From: JAMCRM01 sp035561075
Lineage (GTDB): Bacteria; Acidobacteriota; Terriglobia; Bryobacterales; Bryobacteraceae
Assembly: GCA_035561075.1 (NCBI GenBank)
Contig: DATMYF010000182.1
Span: 83,720 to 147,719, forward strand
DNA: 64,000 nt
Reading direction: 5' to 3'
Translations under genes and position numbers: made by a program
Notes under the pieces: generated by a model
What the model was told of the DNA's origin: nothing
Databases searched by the model: none
The model's input: only the letters and a program-made list of their open reading frames with translations
In this document: positions 1-7,858 of the stretch, piece after piece
Layout of the letters: every line of letters begins with the position of its first letter
How positions within the stretch are numbered: the stretch's first letter is position 1

Positions 1-482
1 TCCCGCCTCCCGAACTGCTCAAGACCGCCAAGATCAAAACCGGCGATGTCGCCAACTTCGACGATGTGAACGAGGGCGCCGCTCGCGTCCGCAAGCTCAT
101 GCAGCGGAACGGCTACATGCGCGCGCAAACTACCGTGGAGCGTGCCGTCAATGACGCCAAGAAGACGGTCGATGTGGTCATCAAGGTCGAGCAGGGACCG
201 CGCTTCACGTTCGGGAAGCTCGAGGTCAACGGCCTCGACCTGCACGGCGAAGCGGCCATCCGGAAACTGTGGGCACCCCAGCCCGGGCGGCCGTTCAACA
301 TCGATTACCCGGAGTACTTCCTCAACCGCATCCGCGAGGACATGGTCTTCGATAACCTCAAGCGGACCCGCGCCGTCACCCAGGTGAACGAAGAACAGCG
401 CACCGTGGACGTGACACTGTTTTTCAATGAGAAGGAGCGCGTTCCCATCGGCGGCGCGGAGCCGGCGCCCAAGGCGCCATGA
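1..482 (+). CDS. POTRA-repeat protein, 3' end (partial)
   Basis: The reading frame is open from base 3 and enters from outside the window, so only the last 160 residues are seen. Two POTRA-like units are visible. The first (about residues 20-80) has the alternating helix and beta-strand pattern around 'RKLMQRNGYM' and 'FTFGKLEVNGLD'. The second ends in the strand 'RTVDVTLFF'. The protein then ends in a short Ala/Pro-rich tail with no beta-barrel domain. POTRA repeats normally sit in the periplasm and bind nascent outer-membrane proteins (BamA/TamA family). This may be a POTRA-only relative; the missing N-terminus prevents a firmer call. Its stop overlaps the next start by four bases (ATGA), so the two are probably co-translated. 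Confidence 0.7.
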   Translation, partial: PPPELLKTAKIKTGDVANFDDVNEGAARVRKLMQRNGYMRAQTTVERAVNDAKKTVDVVIKVEQGPRFTFGKLEVNGLDLHGEAAIRKLWAPQPGRPFNIDYPEYFLNRIREDMVFDNLKRTRAVTQVNEEQRTVDVTLFFNEKERVPIGGAEPAPKAP

Positions 483-1690
483 AACGTTCCGGCATCGCCG
501 ATCTGCCGCTGCATGGCGGCCGCGTCCCGGCATGGCTGGCCACCCGGATGACCACCCTGGGGACCGCCATCGCGGAAACCATCCTGGACCGCTACGGCGC
601 TCCCGAACTGCTCACGCGCCTCAGCGACCCCTTCTGGTTCCAGGCGCTCGGTTCTGTTATGGGCATGGACTGGCACTCTTCCGGGATCACCACCTCCGTG
701 CTCGGGGCACTCAAACGCGGCCTGAATCCACGGGCTCATGAGCTTGGTATCTATATTTGCGGCGGCCGCGGCAGGCACTCCCGCAATACGCCAGGCGAGT
801 TGCGGGAGGTGGCTGGCCGCACCAGCCTCGATGGCGAAGCGCTGGTCAGGGCCAGCCGCCTCACCGCGCGCGTCGATAACAACGCCATAGCCGACGGCTT
901 CCAAATCTATCTCCACACCTTCATCGTCACCGCCGCGGGCGACTGGGCCGTGGTGCAGCAGGGTATGAACGAGCAAAGCGGCATGGCGCGCCGCTATCAC
1001 TGGCATTCGGCCGCCGTGCGGGATTTCGTCTGCCAGCCCCACACAGGTATCGTGGGGGAACATCAGGGCACCATCGTGAATCTGGTGGACAGCCAAGCCC
1101 GGCCCGCCCAGGATGCCATGCTGGCGCTAGTCCGGCAGCATCCGGAGGCGACACTCCGGGACGTGCGCAACTTCCAGGCCCCGCGCCATCACGATGTGCG
1201 CGCCGAAGACGTGGGTCTCGAGCGCCTCGGTGCCGTGCTGGCCGTGGCCTACGAGCGCGAGTTCCGCGACTTCGCCTCTTTGCTGCTGCTCGAAAAACTG
1301 GGCCCTCGCACGCTGCAGTCCCTGGCGCTGGTGGCCGAGGTAATCCACGGCGCGCCCAGCCGATTCTCCGACCCGGCCCGCTTCTCCTTCGCCCTGGGCG
1401 GCAAGGACCGGCATCCCTTCCCCGTTCCGCTCAAAACCTACGACGAATCGATCCACGTGCTGCGCGACGCCCTTGATGCGGCGAAACTCGGGGATACCGA
1501 CAAGCTCGATGGCTTCGCGCGCCTCGACCGCTTCGTCCGCGGCATCGGGCAGCGCTATTCTCCCAAGGCCGATTTCGACGCCGTCGTCGCGCACGAGCGC
1601 GCTATTTCCCCGCAACTCGGCGGGCGCAGCGTCTTCGACAAACCGAAACACCCACGCCAGTTGCCTCTGTTCGACAACGACCCATTCTGA
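479..1690 (+). CDS. DUF763 family protein
   Basis: The 403-residue protein matches the DUF763 family, known mainly from archaea and thermophiles and of unknown biochemical function. The family opening is clear ('MKRSGIADLPLHGGRVPAWL'), as are 'GICGGRG'-type glycine-rich residues near 100 ('IYICGGRGRHSRNTP') and the central block 'QQGMNEQSGMARRYHW'. Length is normal for the family. The start is fixed by the ATGA overlap with the upstream POTRA gene. The C-terminal third is rich in charged residues and ends 'RQLPLFDNDPF', which looks like a short linear interaction motif. I cannot give a function; links to DNA recombination or repair have been suggested only from neighbourhoods. Confidence 0.85.
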   Translation: MKRSGIADLPLHGGRVPAWLATRMTTLGTAIAETILDRYGAPELLTRLSDPFWFQALGSVMGMDWHSSGITTSVLGALKRGLNPRAHELGIYICGGRGRHSRNTPGELREVAGRTSLDGEALVRASRLTARVDNNAIADGFQIYLHTFIVTAAGDWAVVQQGMNEQSGMARRYHWHSAAVRDFVCQPHTGIVGEHQGTIVNLVDSQARPAQDAMLALVRQHPEATLRDVRNFQAPRHHDVRAEDVGLERLGAVLAVAYEREFRDFASLLLLEKLGPRTLQSLALVAEVIHGAPSRFSDPARFSFALGGKDRHPFPVPLKTYDESIHVLRDALDAAKLGDTDKLDGFARLDRFVRGIGQRYSPKADFDAVVAHERAISPQLGGRSVFDKPKHPRQLPLFDNDPF

Positions 1691-1776
1691 ACGCGCCGGC
1701 CGTTTACAGTGGCTCGCCGATTGCATCTCCCCCATCCGGCGACGGTGCGCGAGCACCGCGGCAAAAGGAGAGGGGT

Positions 1777-2145
1777 ATGACAAAACGTTTCCTGTCTGTA
1801 CTTTGCATTCTCGGGTTGGCCCTGATGTGGGGCTGCAGTAAGGACCGCAGGGGCGAGGCCGAGAGAACCGCGGATCGAGCGGCGGAGCGAACCGACCGCG
1901 CGATGGGGCGAACGGGGCAAGCCGTCGACGACGCCACCGTTACGACCAAGGTGAAAGCGCAGCTCACCGCCGACGAGGGTCTTCGTACCCTTACCGGGAT
2001 TAGTGTGGATACGGACCACGGTGTAGTCCGGCTCACGGGCGAAGTTCCCACGGAGGCCATGCGGGAGCGTGTCGAAACGGTAGCCCGCAGCGTCGACGGC
2101 GTCACGCGCGTGCAGAACGACTTGAAGGTGAAGCCGGCGCGCTAA
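1777..2145 (+). CDS. BON-domain lipoprotein
   Basis: The protein has 122 residues. The N-terminus is a lipoprotein signal with the lipid-anchored Cys at about residue 20 ('LMWGC'). A polar helical stretch (residues 22-48, Arg/Glu/Ala repeats) follows, then one BON domain (about 50-119) with the typical 'TTKVKAQLTAD' helix and 'GVVRLTGEVPTEAMRERVE' strand-helix. BON domains bind phospholipid surfaces and are often envelope-stress proteins (OsmY/YraP type). The ribosome site is strong and unusual: AGGAGAGGGGT ends one base before ATG. That run is complementary over 8 bases to the exposed linker of the twin small RNAs near 60.2 kb (see findings). Confidence 0.85.
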   Translation: MTKRFLSVLCILGLALMWGCSKDRRGEAERTADRAAERTDRAMGRTGQAVDDATVTTKVKAQLTADEGLRTLTGISVDTDHGVVRLTGEVPTEAMRERVETVARSVDGVTRVQNDLKVKPAR

Positions 2146-2151
2146 TCCGCA

Positions 2152-2883
2152 TTACCCGTTCTGGTCGAGCCGCCACAGCACTTGACGCAGCATCCCCAGC
2201 ACCACCGGGGCGTCGTGCCCGCTGAGGCCCAGGCGCCGCACCAGCCGCCGTACCTTTTCTTCCGTGGAGCTTTCGGTCAGCGGGTTCACGTAGCCGCTAC
2301 GGCGGAGGACATCGAGCAGCCGAAGCGTGATTTGTTCGTTCTCCGCCGCGGTGGCCGGCTTGGCAGCCTCTGGACGCATACGCCCGGCAGCAGGCTTGCG
2401 CACTAGCTCCCAAAGGCAGACCGCCACCGCCTGTCCCAGGTTCATGGAGTGTTCCTGATGCACGGTCGCGATGCGGGTCAGCCAGTGGCAGTGGCTCAGG
2501 TCGTCGTTCGACAGCCCGAACTTTTCGGATCCGAACAGCAGCGCCACGTTGCCGCCCGAGGCCGCCGAGCGCCGGATCAGCCGTGCACCGTACTCCAGTC
2601 GCCACATGGGGTGCTCGAGCGCGCGATGCCCCAGGGATGTGGTCCCCACCACCAGGGAGCAATCTGCGACCGCCTCGGCCACGCTGCCGAAGACCTCAGC
2701 CGCTTGCATCACTGGCGCCGCGTCCACCGCCGAACGCGCCTCGCGGAAGGCCACATCGTACGGGTTTACCACCCGCAGCACGGGGAACCCCAGGTTCGCC
2801 ATGGCCCGCCCGGCGGCCCCGATATTCAACGGGTTGCGGGTGTCTACCAGCACAACCCGCACGGATTGGGTGATCTCCGGCAT
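2152..2883 (-). CDS. SpoU-family tRNA/rRNA 2'-O-methyltransferase (TrmJ-like)
   Basis: This is a SPOUT-fold, AdoMet-dependent RNA ribose methyltransferase of 243 residues. The three SpoU motifs are present: 'NPLNIGAAGRAMANLGF' near the N-terminus (motif 1, catalytic Arg and Asn), 'LLFGSEKFGLSN' (motif 2) and 'NLGQAVAVCLWEL' (motif 3). The C-terminal helical tail ('RRLVRRLGLSGHDAPVVLGMLRQVLWRL') is like that of TrmJ, which methylates position 32 of tRNA. I chose the ATG at 2883 because homology begins there. A longer start at 2931 would overlap the divergent gene. The exact target nucleotide is not shown by the sequence. Confidence 0.85.
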   Translation of the reverse strand: MPEITQSVRVVLVDTRNPLNIGAAGRAMANLGFPVLRVVNPYDVAFREARSAVDAAPVMQAAEVFGSVAEAVADCSLVVGTTSLGHRALEHPMWRLEYGARLIRRSAASGGNVALLFGSEKFGLSNDDLSHCHWLTRIATVHQEHSMNLGQAVAVCLWELVRKPAAGRMRPEAAKPATAAENEQITLRLLDVLRRSGYVNPLTESSTEEKVRRLVRRLGLSGHDAPVVLGMLRQVLWRLDQNG

Positions 2884-2929
2884 TCCCTTGATCGTAACCC
2901 GGAGATAGTCCGGTACACTGGAGAACACC

Positions 2930-3589
2930 ATGGCAGATGAGAGTATCGGGCTCCTGGTCCACGCCGACGCGGGCCCGGGGGTGCTCCACCAGCTTTCCGG
3001 CGTAATCGCGCGGCACGGGGGCGACATCACTACCGTAGCTATCATCGAATACCGTCCCGACGACGCCCGCATTTACTTCGAGATCCGCATGGGCCGGCCG
3101 CCGGCCGCCATGGCGGACGAACTGCGCGCACTCCCAGTGGTCCGGCAAGCCGAGCTGGTCCAAAGCATGGAGAAGATTTACGGGAAGCGCGTAATCATTA
3201 TGGGAGGCGGGGCGCAAGTCGGGCAGGTGGCGATCGGCGCCATCTCGGAAGCCGACCGCCACAACATCCGGGGCGAGCACATCTCGGTCGATACCATCCC
3301 GCTCGTGGGCGAGCAGGCACTGGCCGATGCCGTACGCGCCGTGCCGCGGCTGCCGCGCGTCCGTGCCTTGGTGCTGGCCGGGTCGCTCATGGGCGGCCAG
3401 ATCGAGCAGGCCGTCCGCGAAGTACGGCAGGAGGGCCTGCTGGTGATCTCGCTCAACATGGCCGGCAGTGTCCCGGATGCCGCGGACCTGGTGGTCACGG
3501 ATCCCGTACAGGCCGGCGTAATGGCGGTGATGGCCGTTGCGGATACGGCCAAATTCACTATCGCGCGGCTGAAGCAGCGCGTATTTTGA
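2930..3589 (+). CDS. ACT domain + DUF5612 protein
   Basis: The protein has 219 residues in two parts. Residues 5-75 form an ACT domain ('GLLVHADAGPGVLHQLSGVIARHGGDITTV'), a regulatory fold that usually binds amino acids. Residues 90-219 are a DUF5612-type domain with 'RVIIMGGGAQVGQVAIGAISEADRHN' and 'VLAGSLMGGQIEQAV'. This two-domain layout is known mainly from methanogenic archaea, where it is thought to be a metabolic sensor. GGAG lies 6 bases before the ATG. The gene is divergent from the SpoU methyltransferase with 46 bases between. No DNA-binding or catalytic motif is visible, so a regulatory role through ligand binding is inference only. Confidence 0.75.
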   Translation: MADESIGLLVHADAGPGVLHQLSGVIARHGGDITTVAIIEYRPDDARIYFEIRMGRPPAAMADELRALPVVRQAELVQSMEKIYGKRVIIMGGGAQVGQVAIGAISEADRHNIRGEHISVDTIPLVGEQALADAVRAVPRLPRVRALVLAGSLMGGQIEQAVREVRQEGLLVISLNMAGSVPDAADLVVTDPVQAGVMAVMAVADTAKFTIARLKQRVF

Positions 3590-3592
3590 GCG

Positions 3593-4222
3593 CTACTTGA
3601 TGCCGTTGAACCGCTCTTCGATGGCAGGCCAGTTCACCACGTTCCACCACGCCCCGATGTAATCCGCGCGGCGGTTCTGGTATTTCAGGTAGTAGGCGTG
3701 CTCCCACACGTCGAGCCCCATCACCGGGAACTTGCCTTCCATCAGCGGGCTATCCTGGTTGGCCGTCGAGATAATATCGAGCTTGTCGCCCTGCCTCACC
3801 AGCCATGCCCATCCTGAGCCGAAGCGCCCCGCTGCCGCGGTATTAAACTTTTCCCTGAACTGGTCGAAGCCGCCGAAGGTGCCGGTGATCGCTTTTGCCA
3901 CGTTGCCCACCGGTTGCCCGCCGCCCTTCGGCCCCATGATCTCCCAGAACATGGTGTGGTTCACATGGCCGCCACCGTTATTGCGCACGGCCGTCCGGAT
4001 GTTCTCCGGCACCAGCGCCAGGTTGTTGGCCAGTAGCTCCTCGAGCGGCCGCTTCTGCAGATCCGGTGCGGACTCCAGCGCCTTGTTCAGGTTGTTCACA
4101 TACGCGGCATGGTGACCGCCATGGTGAATCTGCATGGTCTTGGCGTCAATATGAGGCTCCAGCGCGTCGAATGCGTACGGAAGCGCCGGAAGCGAGTATG
4201 GTGCTGCTTTTTGCGGATGCAT
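3593..4222 (-). CDS. sodA: Superoxide dismutase, Mn type
   Basis: The enzyme dismutates superoxide to hydrogen peroxide and oxygen. The 209-residue protein has the full Fe/Mn-SOD fold. Metal ligands are His33 ('MQIHHGGHHAAYVNN'), His89 ('HVNHTMFW'), Asp171 and His175 ('DVWEHAYYLKYQN'). The 'TANQDSPL' sequence with Gln156 is the manganese-type signature. There is no signal peptide, so it should be cytosolic. It converges on the ACT-domain gene with only three bases between the stops. Confidence 0.95.
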   Translation of the reverse strand: MHPQKAAPYSLPALPYAFDALEPHIDAKTMQIHHGGHHAAYVNNLNKALESAPDLQKRPLEELLANNLALVPENIRTAVRNNGGGHVNHTMFWEIMGPKGGGQPVGNVAKAITGTFGGFDQFREKFNTAAAGRFGSGWAWLVRQGDKLDIISTANQDSPLMEGKFPVMGLDVWEHAYYLKYQNRRADYIGAWWNVVNWPAIEERFNGIK

Positions 4223-4283
4223 CCTCTGTTGTCCCTCGAATGGTTTGTAGTAGTCACGAGCCGGCCCCTCGCCGGCCCCTGCA

Positions 4284-5732
4284 TTATGCCTGGCCGGTTA
4301 CCCCGCCGGCCTTCTCGAACGCGTCGGCAAGGCGGAACATGGTCGCCTCGTCGAAGTGCCGCGTCAAAATCTGCATGCCTACCGGCAGCCCCGCGGCCGT
4401 GTTCCCGCACGGCACGCTCATGCACGGGATGCCTGCCAGGCTGCCTGTGATCGTGTAGATGTCCGAAAGGTACATCTCCAACGGATCGTCGATCTTCTCC
4501 CCCAGCTTGAAAGCCGGGAACGGCGAAACCGGCGCGATCACGGCGTCCACTTCGGCAAATGCGCGCGTGAAGTCCTGTGCCACCAGCGCCCGAACCTTCT
4601 GGGCCTTCAGGTAGTACGCGTCGTAGTAGCCCGCGCTCAGCACGTAGGTCCCCAGCATGATGCGGCGCTTGCACTCGGCTCCGAAGCCCTCCCCGCGGGT
4701 GTTCCGGTACATCTCGCTCAAGGTGCCGGACTCAGACGATCGGCTGGTATACCGCACCCCGTCGTACCTCGCCAGGTTGGAACTCGCCTCTGCTGTGCAG
4801 ATGATGTAATAACAGGCAATGGCATAGTCCGACGACGGCAGCCCGATCTCCCTGACTTCACAACCGAGCCCCTTGAGTACCTCCACCCCGCGCGCGATCA
4901 GGTCGCCCGTCTCGCTGCTCAAATCCTTTAGATACTCGCGGGGCAGCCCAAGCTTCAGGCCTTTTACGTTGCCGTCGAGCAGGCTGGTGTAATCGGGCAC
5001 CGGAGCGAAGGCGCTGGTGGCATCCATCTCGTCACGCCCCGCGATAACGCCCAGCAGGGTGGCGGCGTCCCGTACGCTGCGGGCAAACGGGCCGATGTGA
5101 TCGAGGGAACTGGCGAACGCGGTCAGGCCGTAGCGCGAGACGCGCCCGTACGTAGGGGTAACCCCCACTACGCCACAAAAGGACGCGGGTTGCCTTACCG
5201 AGCCGCCCGTGTCCGACCCCAATGCCACCACCGCCGTGCCCTGCGCCGTCACCGCCGCCGAGCCGCCGCTCGATCCCCCCGGTACGCGGTCCGGCGCCAC
5301 CGGGTTACGCACCGGCCCGAATGCCGAGTTCTCGTTCGACGAGCCCATAGCGAACTCGTCGCAATTCGTCTTCCCCAGGATGATGCCGCCGGCCGCCTCC
5401 AGGCGCGCGATCGCCGTAGCATCGTAGGGAGGCACATACCCGGCCAGCAGCTTCGACGCGCAGGTGGTCCGGACGCCCTCCGTCAGGATCACGTCCTTAA
5501 CCGCTACCGGCACGCCCGCCAGCGGCCCCGGATCTTCACCGCGCGCCAGTTGCTCATCCACGCGCTTCGCCGTCGCCATGGCCCGCTCGGGGCAGAAGTG
5601 CAGGTATGCGTTGGTCTTGGGATTCTCGGCTTCGGCGAACCGCAGAGTCTCCGTGGCCAGCTCCGCGGCGCTGAATGCGCGCTCCCGCAGCCCGCGGCGG
5701 ACCGCGTCAATTGTAAGGGTAGGGATGTCCAT
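4284..5732 (-). CDS. gatA: Asp-tRNA(Asn)/Glu-tRNA(Gln) amidotransferase subunit A
   Basis: GatA is the glutaminase subunit of GatCAB, which converts mischarged Glu-tRNA(Gln) or Asp-tRNA(Asn) to the correct amides. The 482-residue protein has the amidase-signature triad at Lys79 ('VAVKDVI'), Ser154 ('GGSSGGSAA') and Ser178 ('GSDTGGSVRQPA'), the same numbering as the well-studied GatA proteins. It follows gatC by three bases in one operon. gatB is not in the window, which is common. A residual 'SRS/RSS' loop and the 'Y..R' substrate region appear intact, so it should be active. Confidence 0.96.
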   Translation of the reverse strand: MDIPTLTIDAVRRGLRERAFSAAELATETLRFAEAENPKTNAYLHFCPERAMATAKRVDEQLARGEDPGPLAGVPVAVKDVILTEGVRTTCASKLLAGYVPPYDATAIARLEAAGGIILGKTNCDEFAMGSSNENSAFGPVRNPVAPDRVPGGSSGGSAAVTAQGTAVVALGSDTGGSVRQPASFCGVVGVTPTYGRVSRYGLTAFASSLDHIGPFARSVRDAATLLGVIAGRDEMDATSAFAPVPDYTSLLDGNVKGLKLGLPREYLKDLSSETGDLIARGVEVLKGLGCEVREIGLPSSDYAIACYYIICTAEASSNLARYDGVRYTSRSSESGTLSEMYRNTRGEGFGAECKRRIMLGTYVLSAGYYDAYYLKAQKVRALVAQDFTRAFAEVDAVIAPVSPFPAFKLGEKIDDPLEMYLSDIYTITGSLAGIPCMSVPCGNTAAGLPVGMQILTRHFDEATMFRLADAFEKAGGVTGQA

Positions 5733-5735
5733 GGA

Positions 5736-6035
5736 TCAGCGCTCGATGACTTTGGGAACCTTGAAATACCCGGCGCCCGGCTGCGGCGCATTCGCCAGGG
5801 CGGCCTCCTGCCCGAGGGGTGCGCGCTCCACGTCCTCCCGCAGGGTAGCGGTCTCGCCGGCGTCGTAGAGCACCTGCGCCATGGGTTTCACGCCGCTGGT
5901 GTCCAGCTCGTTTAACTTGTCTATGTGGACCAGGATTTCGTCCAGGTCGGCTCGCAGGCGCGCGACCTCGTCGCCCGTGAGCTTCAGGTTCGCCAGGTCG
6001 GCGACGTACCGGACCTCTTCTTCGGTGATTTTCAC
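5736..6035 (-). CDS. gatC: GatCAB amidotransferase subunit C
   Basis: This small 99-residue subunit wraps around the GatA-GatB interface and stabilises the complex. It has the family opening 'ITEEEVRYVADLANLKLTGDE', the central 'LDEILVHIDKLNELDTSGVKP' helix and the C-terminal 'REDV' segment. Its ATG overlaps the stop of the upstream DciA-like gene by four bases, and gatA follows three bases downstream, so the three genes should be one transcript. Confidence 0.95.
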   Translation of the reverse strand: MKITEEEVRYVADLANLKLTGDEVARLRADLDEILVHIDKLNELDTSGVKPMAQVLYDAGETATLREDVERAPLGQEAALANAPQPGAGYFKVPKVIER

Positions 6036-6469
6036 GCCAGTGCTTTCTTTCTCGCTGCCTTGTAGATGACGCGGAGCACCGGATCGGCAATTCCATCGGC
6101 CTCGTCGGGCGCAAACAACGTGCCCGCCGGAGTGCTCCGGACGGCCCTTTGCGGCTCACGCCGCGGCGGCACCACGCGGAATTCGATGTCTTCCACCAAG
6201 CCGCGCCCCAGCGCCTTCTCCAGGTTGCCCACCACCTGCCTGGTGAGGGCGAACAGTTGCCGCTGCCATACCACGTCCTCCACCTCCACTACGAGGCGCG
6301 TCCGCACCATACGGGTGGGGCGCGCGTGGGCGGCAATCTTCTTGCCTACCGCGAGCGGCCACGCCGCACGGACGAGTTCGTCGGAGGAGACGGAGTCACG
6401 GGGTAGCGAGAGCTTCCGGATCAGCCTGCTGGCACGTTCCATGATGCTTGAATCAGAACATTCTAACAT
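6032..6469 (-). CDS. DUF721 / DciA-like protein
   Basis: The protein has 145 residues. The N-terminal half (about 10-90) matches DUF721, the family of DciA, which loads or recruits the replicative helicase in bacteria lacking DnaC/DnaI. Visible features are 'ELVRAAWPLAVGKKIAAHARPTRM' and 'LVVEVEDVVWQRQLFALTRQVVGNLEKALG'. The C-terminal tail is charged and poorly conserved. The start is uncertain: the first ATG (6469) and a second one nine codons later (6442) both lack a good ribosome site. The gene is translationally coupled to gatC. Confidence 0.75.
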   Translation of the reverse strand: MLECSDSSIMERASRLIRKLSLPRDSVSSDELVRAAWPLAVGKKIAAHARPTRMVRTRLVVEVEDVVWQRQLFALTRQVVGNLEKALGRGLVEDIEFRVVPPRREPQRAVRSTPAGTLFAPDEADGIADPVLRVIYKAARKKALA

Positions 6470-6553
6470 GCCGGAGAAAACCGGCTACCTTTCGCCCAGG
6501 TATAGCTCATTTGGATCATGACGCGGCCCACCGGGCGGGGTATGATGCCGAAA

Positions 6554-7801
6554 TCAGCGGCCCGAGCGGTAGCGCGTTGTCGCCCGCCGGCTGGCCGGGG
6601 CCGGTGCTGCCACAGGTGGAGCTCCTATGGCGGCGCCGGCCGAATCAGGCTCGTCCACCCGCACTTGCGCCACCCCAGCCAGCAGTAAACTTACGAGTTC
6701 GGGCTGCCGCCCCGTCCCGGTCTTCGCGAATACGTTCTTCAATTGATTCCGTACCGTATGGGCGCTCAACCTGAGCCGTCCGGCGGCGCTCTCCAGTGTA
6801 TCCCCTTGCACCAGCGCCGCCGCTACCCTGGATTCAGCCGCAGTGAGCCCGAACAGGCCCTCCAGCACTTCGGGCTCGGGCGCGGGGCGCAGCTCGGGAT
6901 CTGTAGCAAAAACGATAGCCGCCGGCCGCGCTCCGGGCCCGGGCTCGCTGCTACCCCGAAACGGTAACACCAGCAGGTTCAAGGCGCGCCGTCCGGACGG
7001 CCGTGCCACCGCCAGAGGCCCCCCGGAGTGCAGGCCGCGCCCGATAGTCGTAAGCCCCGCCGCATGCGTAAGGGCTCGCAGCCGGCCGGTGTCCTCGCGG
7101 TCCGCGGCGCACAAACAGCCATCCACGAGCGACAGACCATCGCCTTCGCCCACCATCTCCAGCGCCGCCCGGTTCGAGAACAGTACGCGGCCGCACCGGT
7201 CCAGCACCAGGCAGGCAAACACCAACTGATCAAGCGCCGCCCCTTCCGCACGCGCCTGCGGCCCGGCTCCCTCCAGGCGCGTCCGGATCTGGAGGGCGCG
7301 CCGCATATGCGGCACCAGCGCCGAGAGGCCCCGCACATCGTCCTCGTCAAAGGGTCCTTCCCGGCGAGAACGCAGCACGCAGCAAAACGGCACCGTATCC
7401 CCGTCCCGGGCGATGCACGCCCCAATGGCGTGGAACAGGTTTAGGGGCCGCAACAAACCCTGGTTGAACTCGCTGCGTTCGATCTCCGCGGGGCTGCAGA
7501 CCATCTCCCCGGTTTGCACGCTGCCGGCGAAGGTGGACGGCCCGCAGCGCCGTACCCACGGATTCAGCCTCCCGAACGTCTCTTCGTAACTCCGGCTGGA
7601 TGCCGCATCAAGGTTCGCCGACGCCAGCACCCGCGACTCCCCGGTCTGCACATTGTGTGGGATGATCGCCGCCGAACCCGCACCGCTGGCGCGCAGCAGC
7701 GCTTCCAGGAATCGCGGCCATGCCTCCGGATCCAATGCGGCATCGTATACCCGCTCCACCATATCCAGGATGGTTTGCGCGGACCACTTTTCACCCGTCA
7801 T
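6554..7801 (-). CDS. LuxR-type HTH transcriptional regulator
   Basis: The protein has 415 residues. The C-terminal region (about 325-385) is a LuxR/GerE helix-turn-helix: 'LFGLTAAESRVAAALVQGDTLESAA' then 'LSAHTVRNQLKNVFAKTG'. The N-terminal 200 residues look like a GAF/PAS-type sensor without identifiable ligand residues, followed by a PAS-like segment ('VLDRCGRVLFSNRAALEMVG'). There is no receiver Asp pocket, so it is not an ordinary response regulator. It is transcribed away from the TolC-RND efflux operon across only 57 bases, which suggests, without proof, that it controls the pump. The tail past the HTH is Ala/Arg-rich. Confidence 0.8.
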   Translation of the reverse strand: MTGEKWSAQTILDMVERVYDAALDPEAWPRFLEALLRASGAGSAAIIPHNVQTGESRVLASANLDAASSRSYEETFGRLNPWVRRCGPSTFAGSVQTGEMVCSPAEIERSEFNQGLLRPLNLFHAIGACIARDGDTVPFCCVLRSRREGPFDEDDVRGLSALVPHMRRALQIRTRLEGAGPQARAEGAALDQLVFACLVLDRCGRVLFSNRAALEMVGEGDGLSLVDGCLCAADREDTGRLRALTHAAGLTTIGRGLHSGGPLAVARPSGRRALNLLVLPFRGSSEPGPGARPAAIVFATDPELRPAPEPEVLEGLFGLTAAESRVAAALVQGDTLESAAGRLRLSAHTVRNQLKNVFAKTGTGRQPELVSLLLAGVAQVRVDEPDSAGAAIGAPPVAAPAPASRRATTRYRSGR

Positions 7802-7858
7802 GCCAGCGTCCTCAACTCCGGATAACAGCGTCCGCTTATGATAGGATAAGAAATCAAA

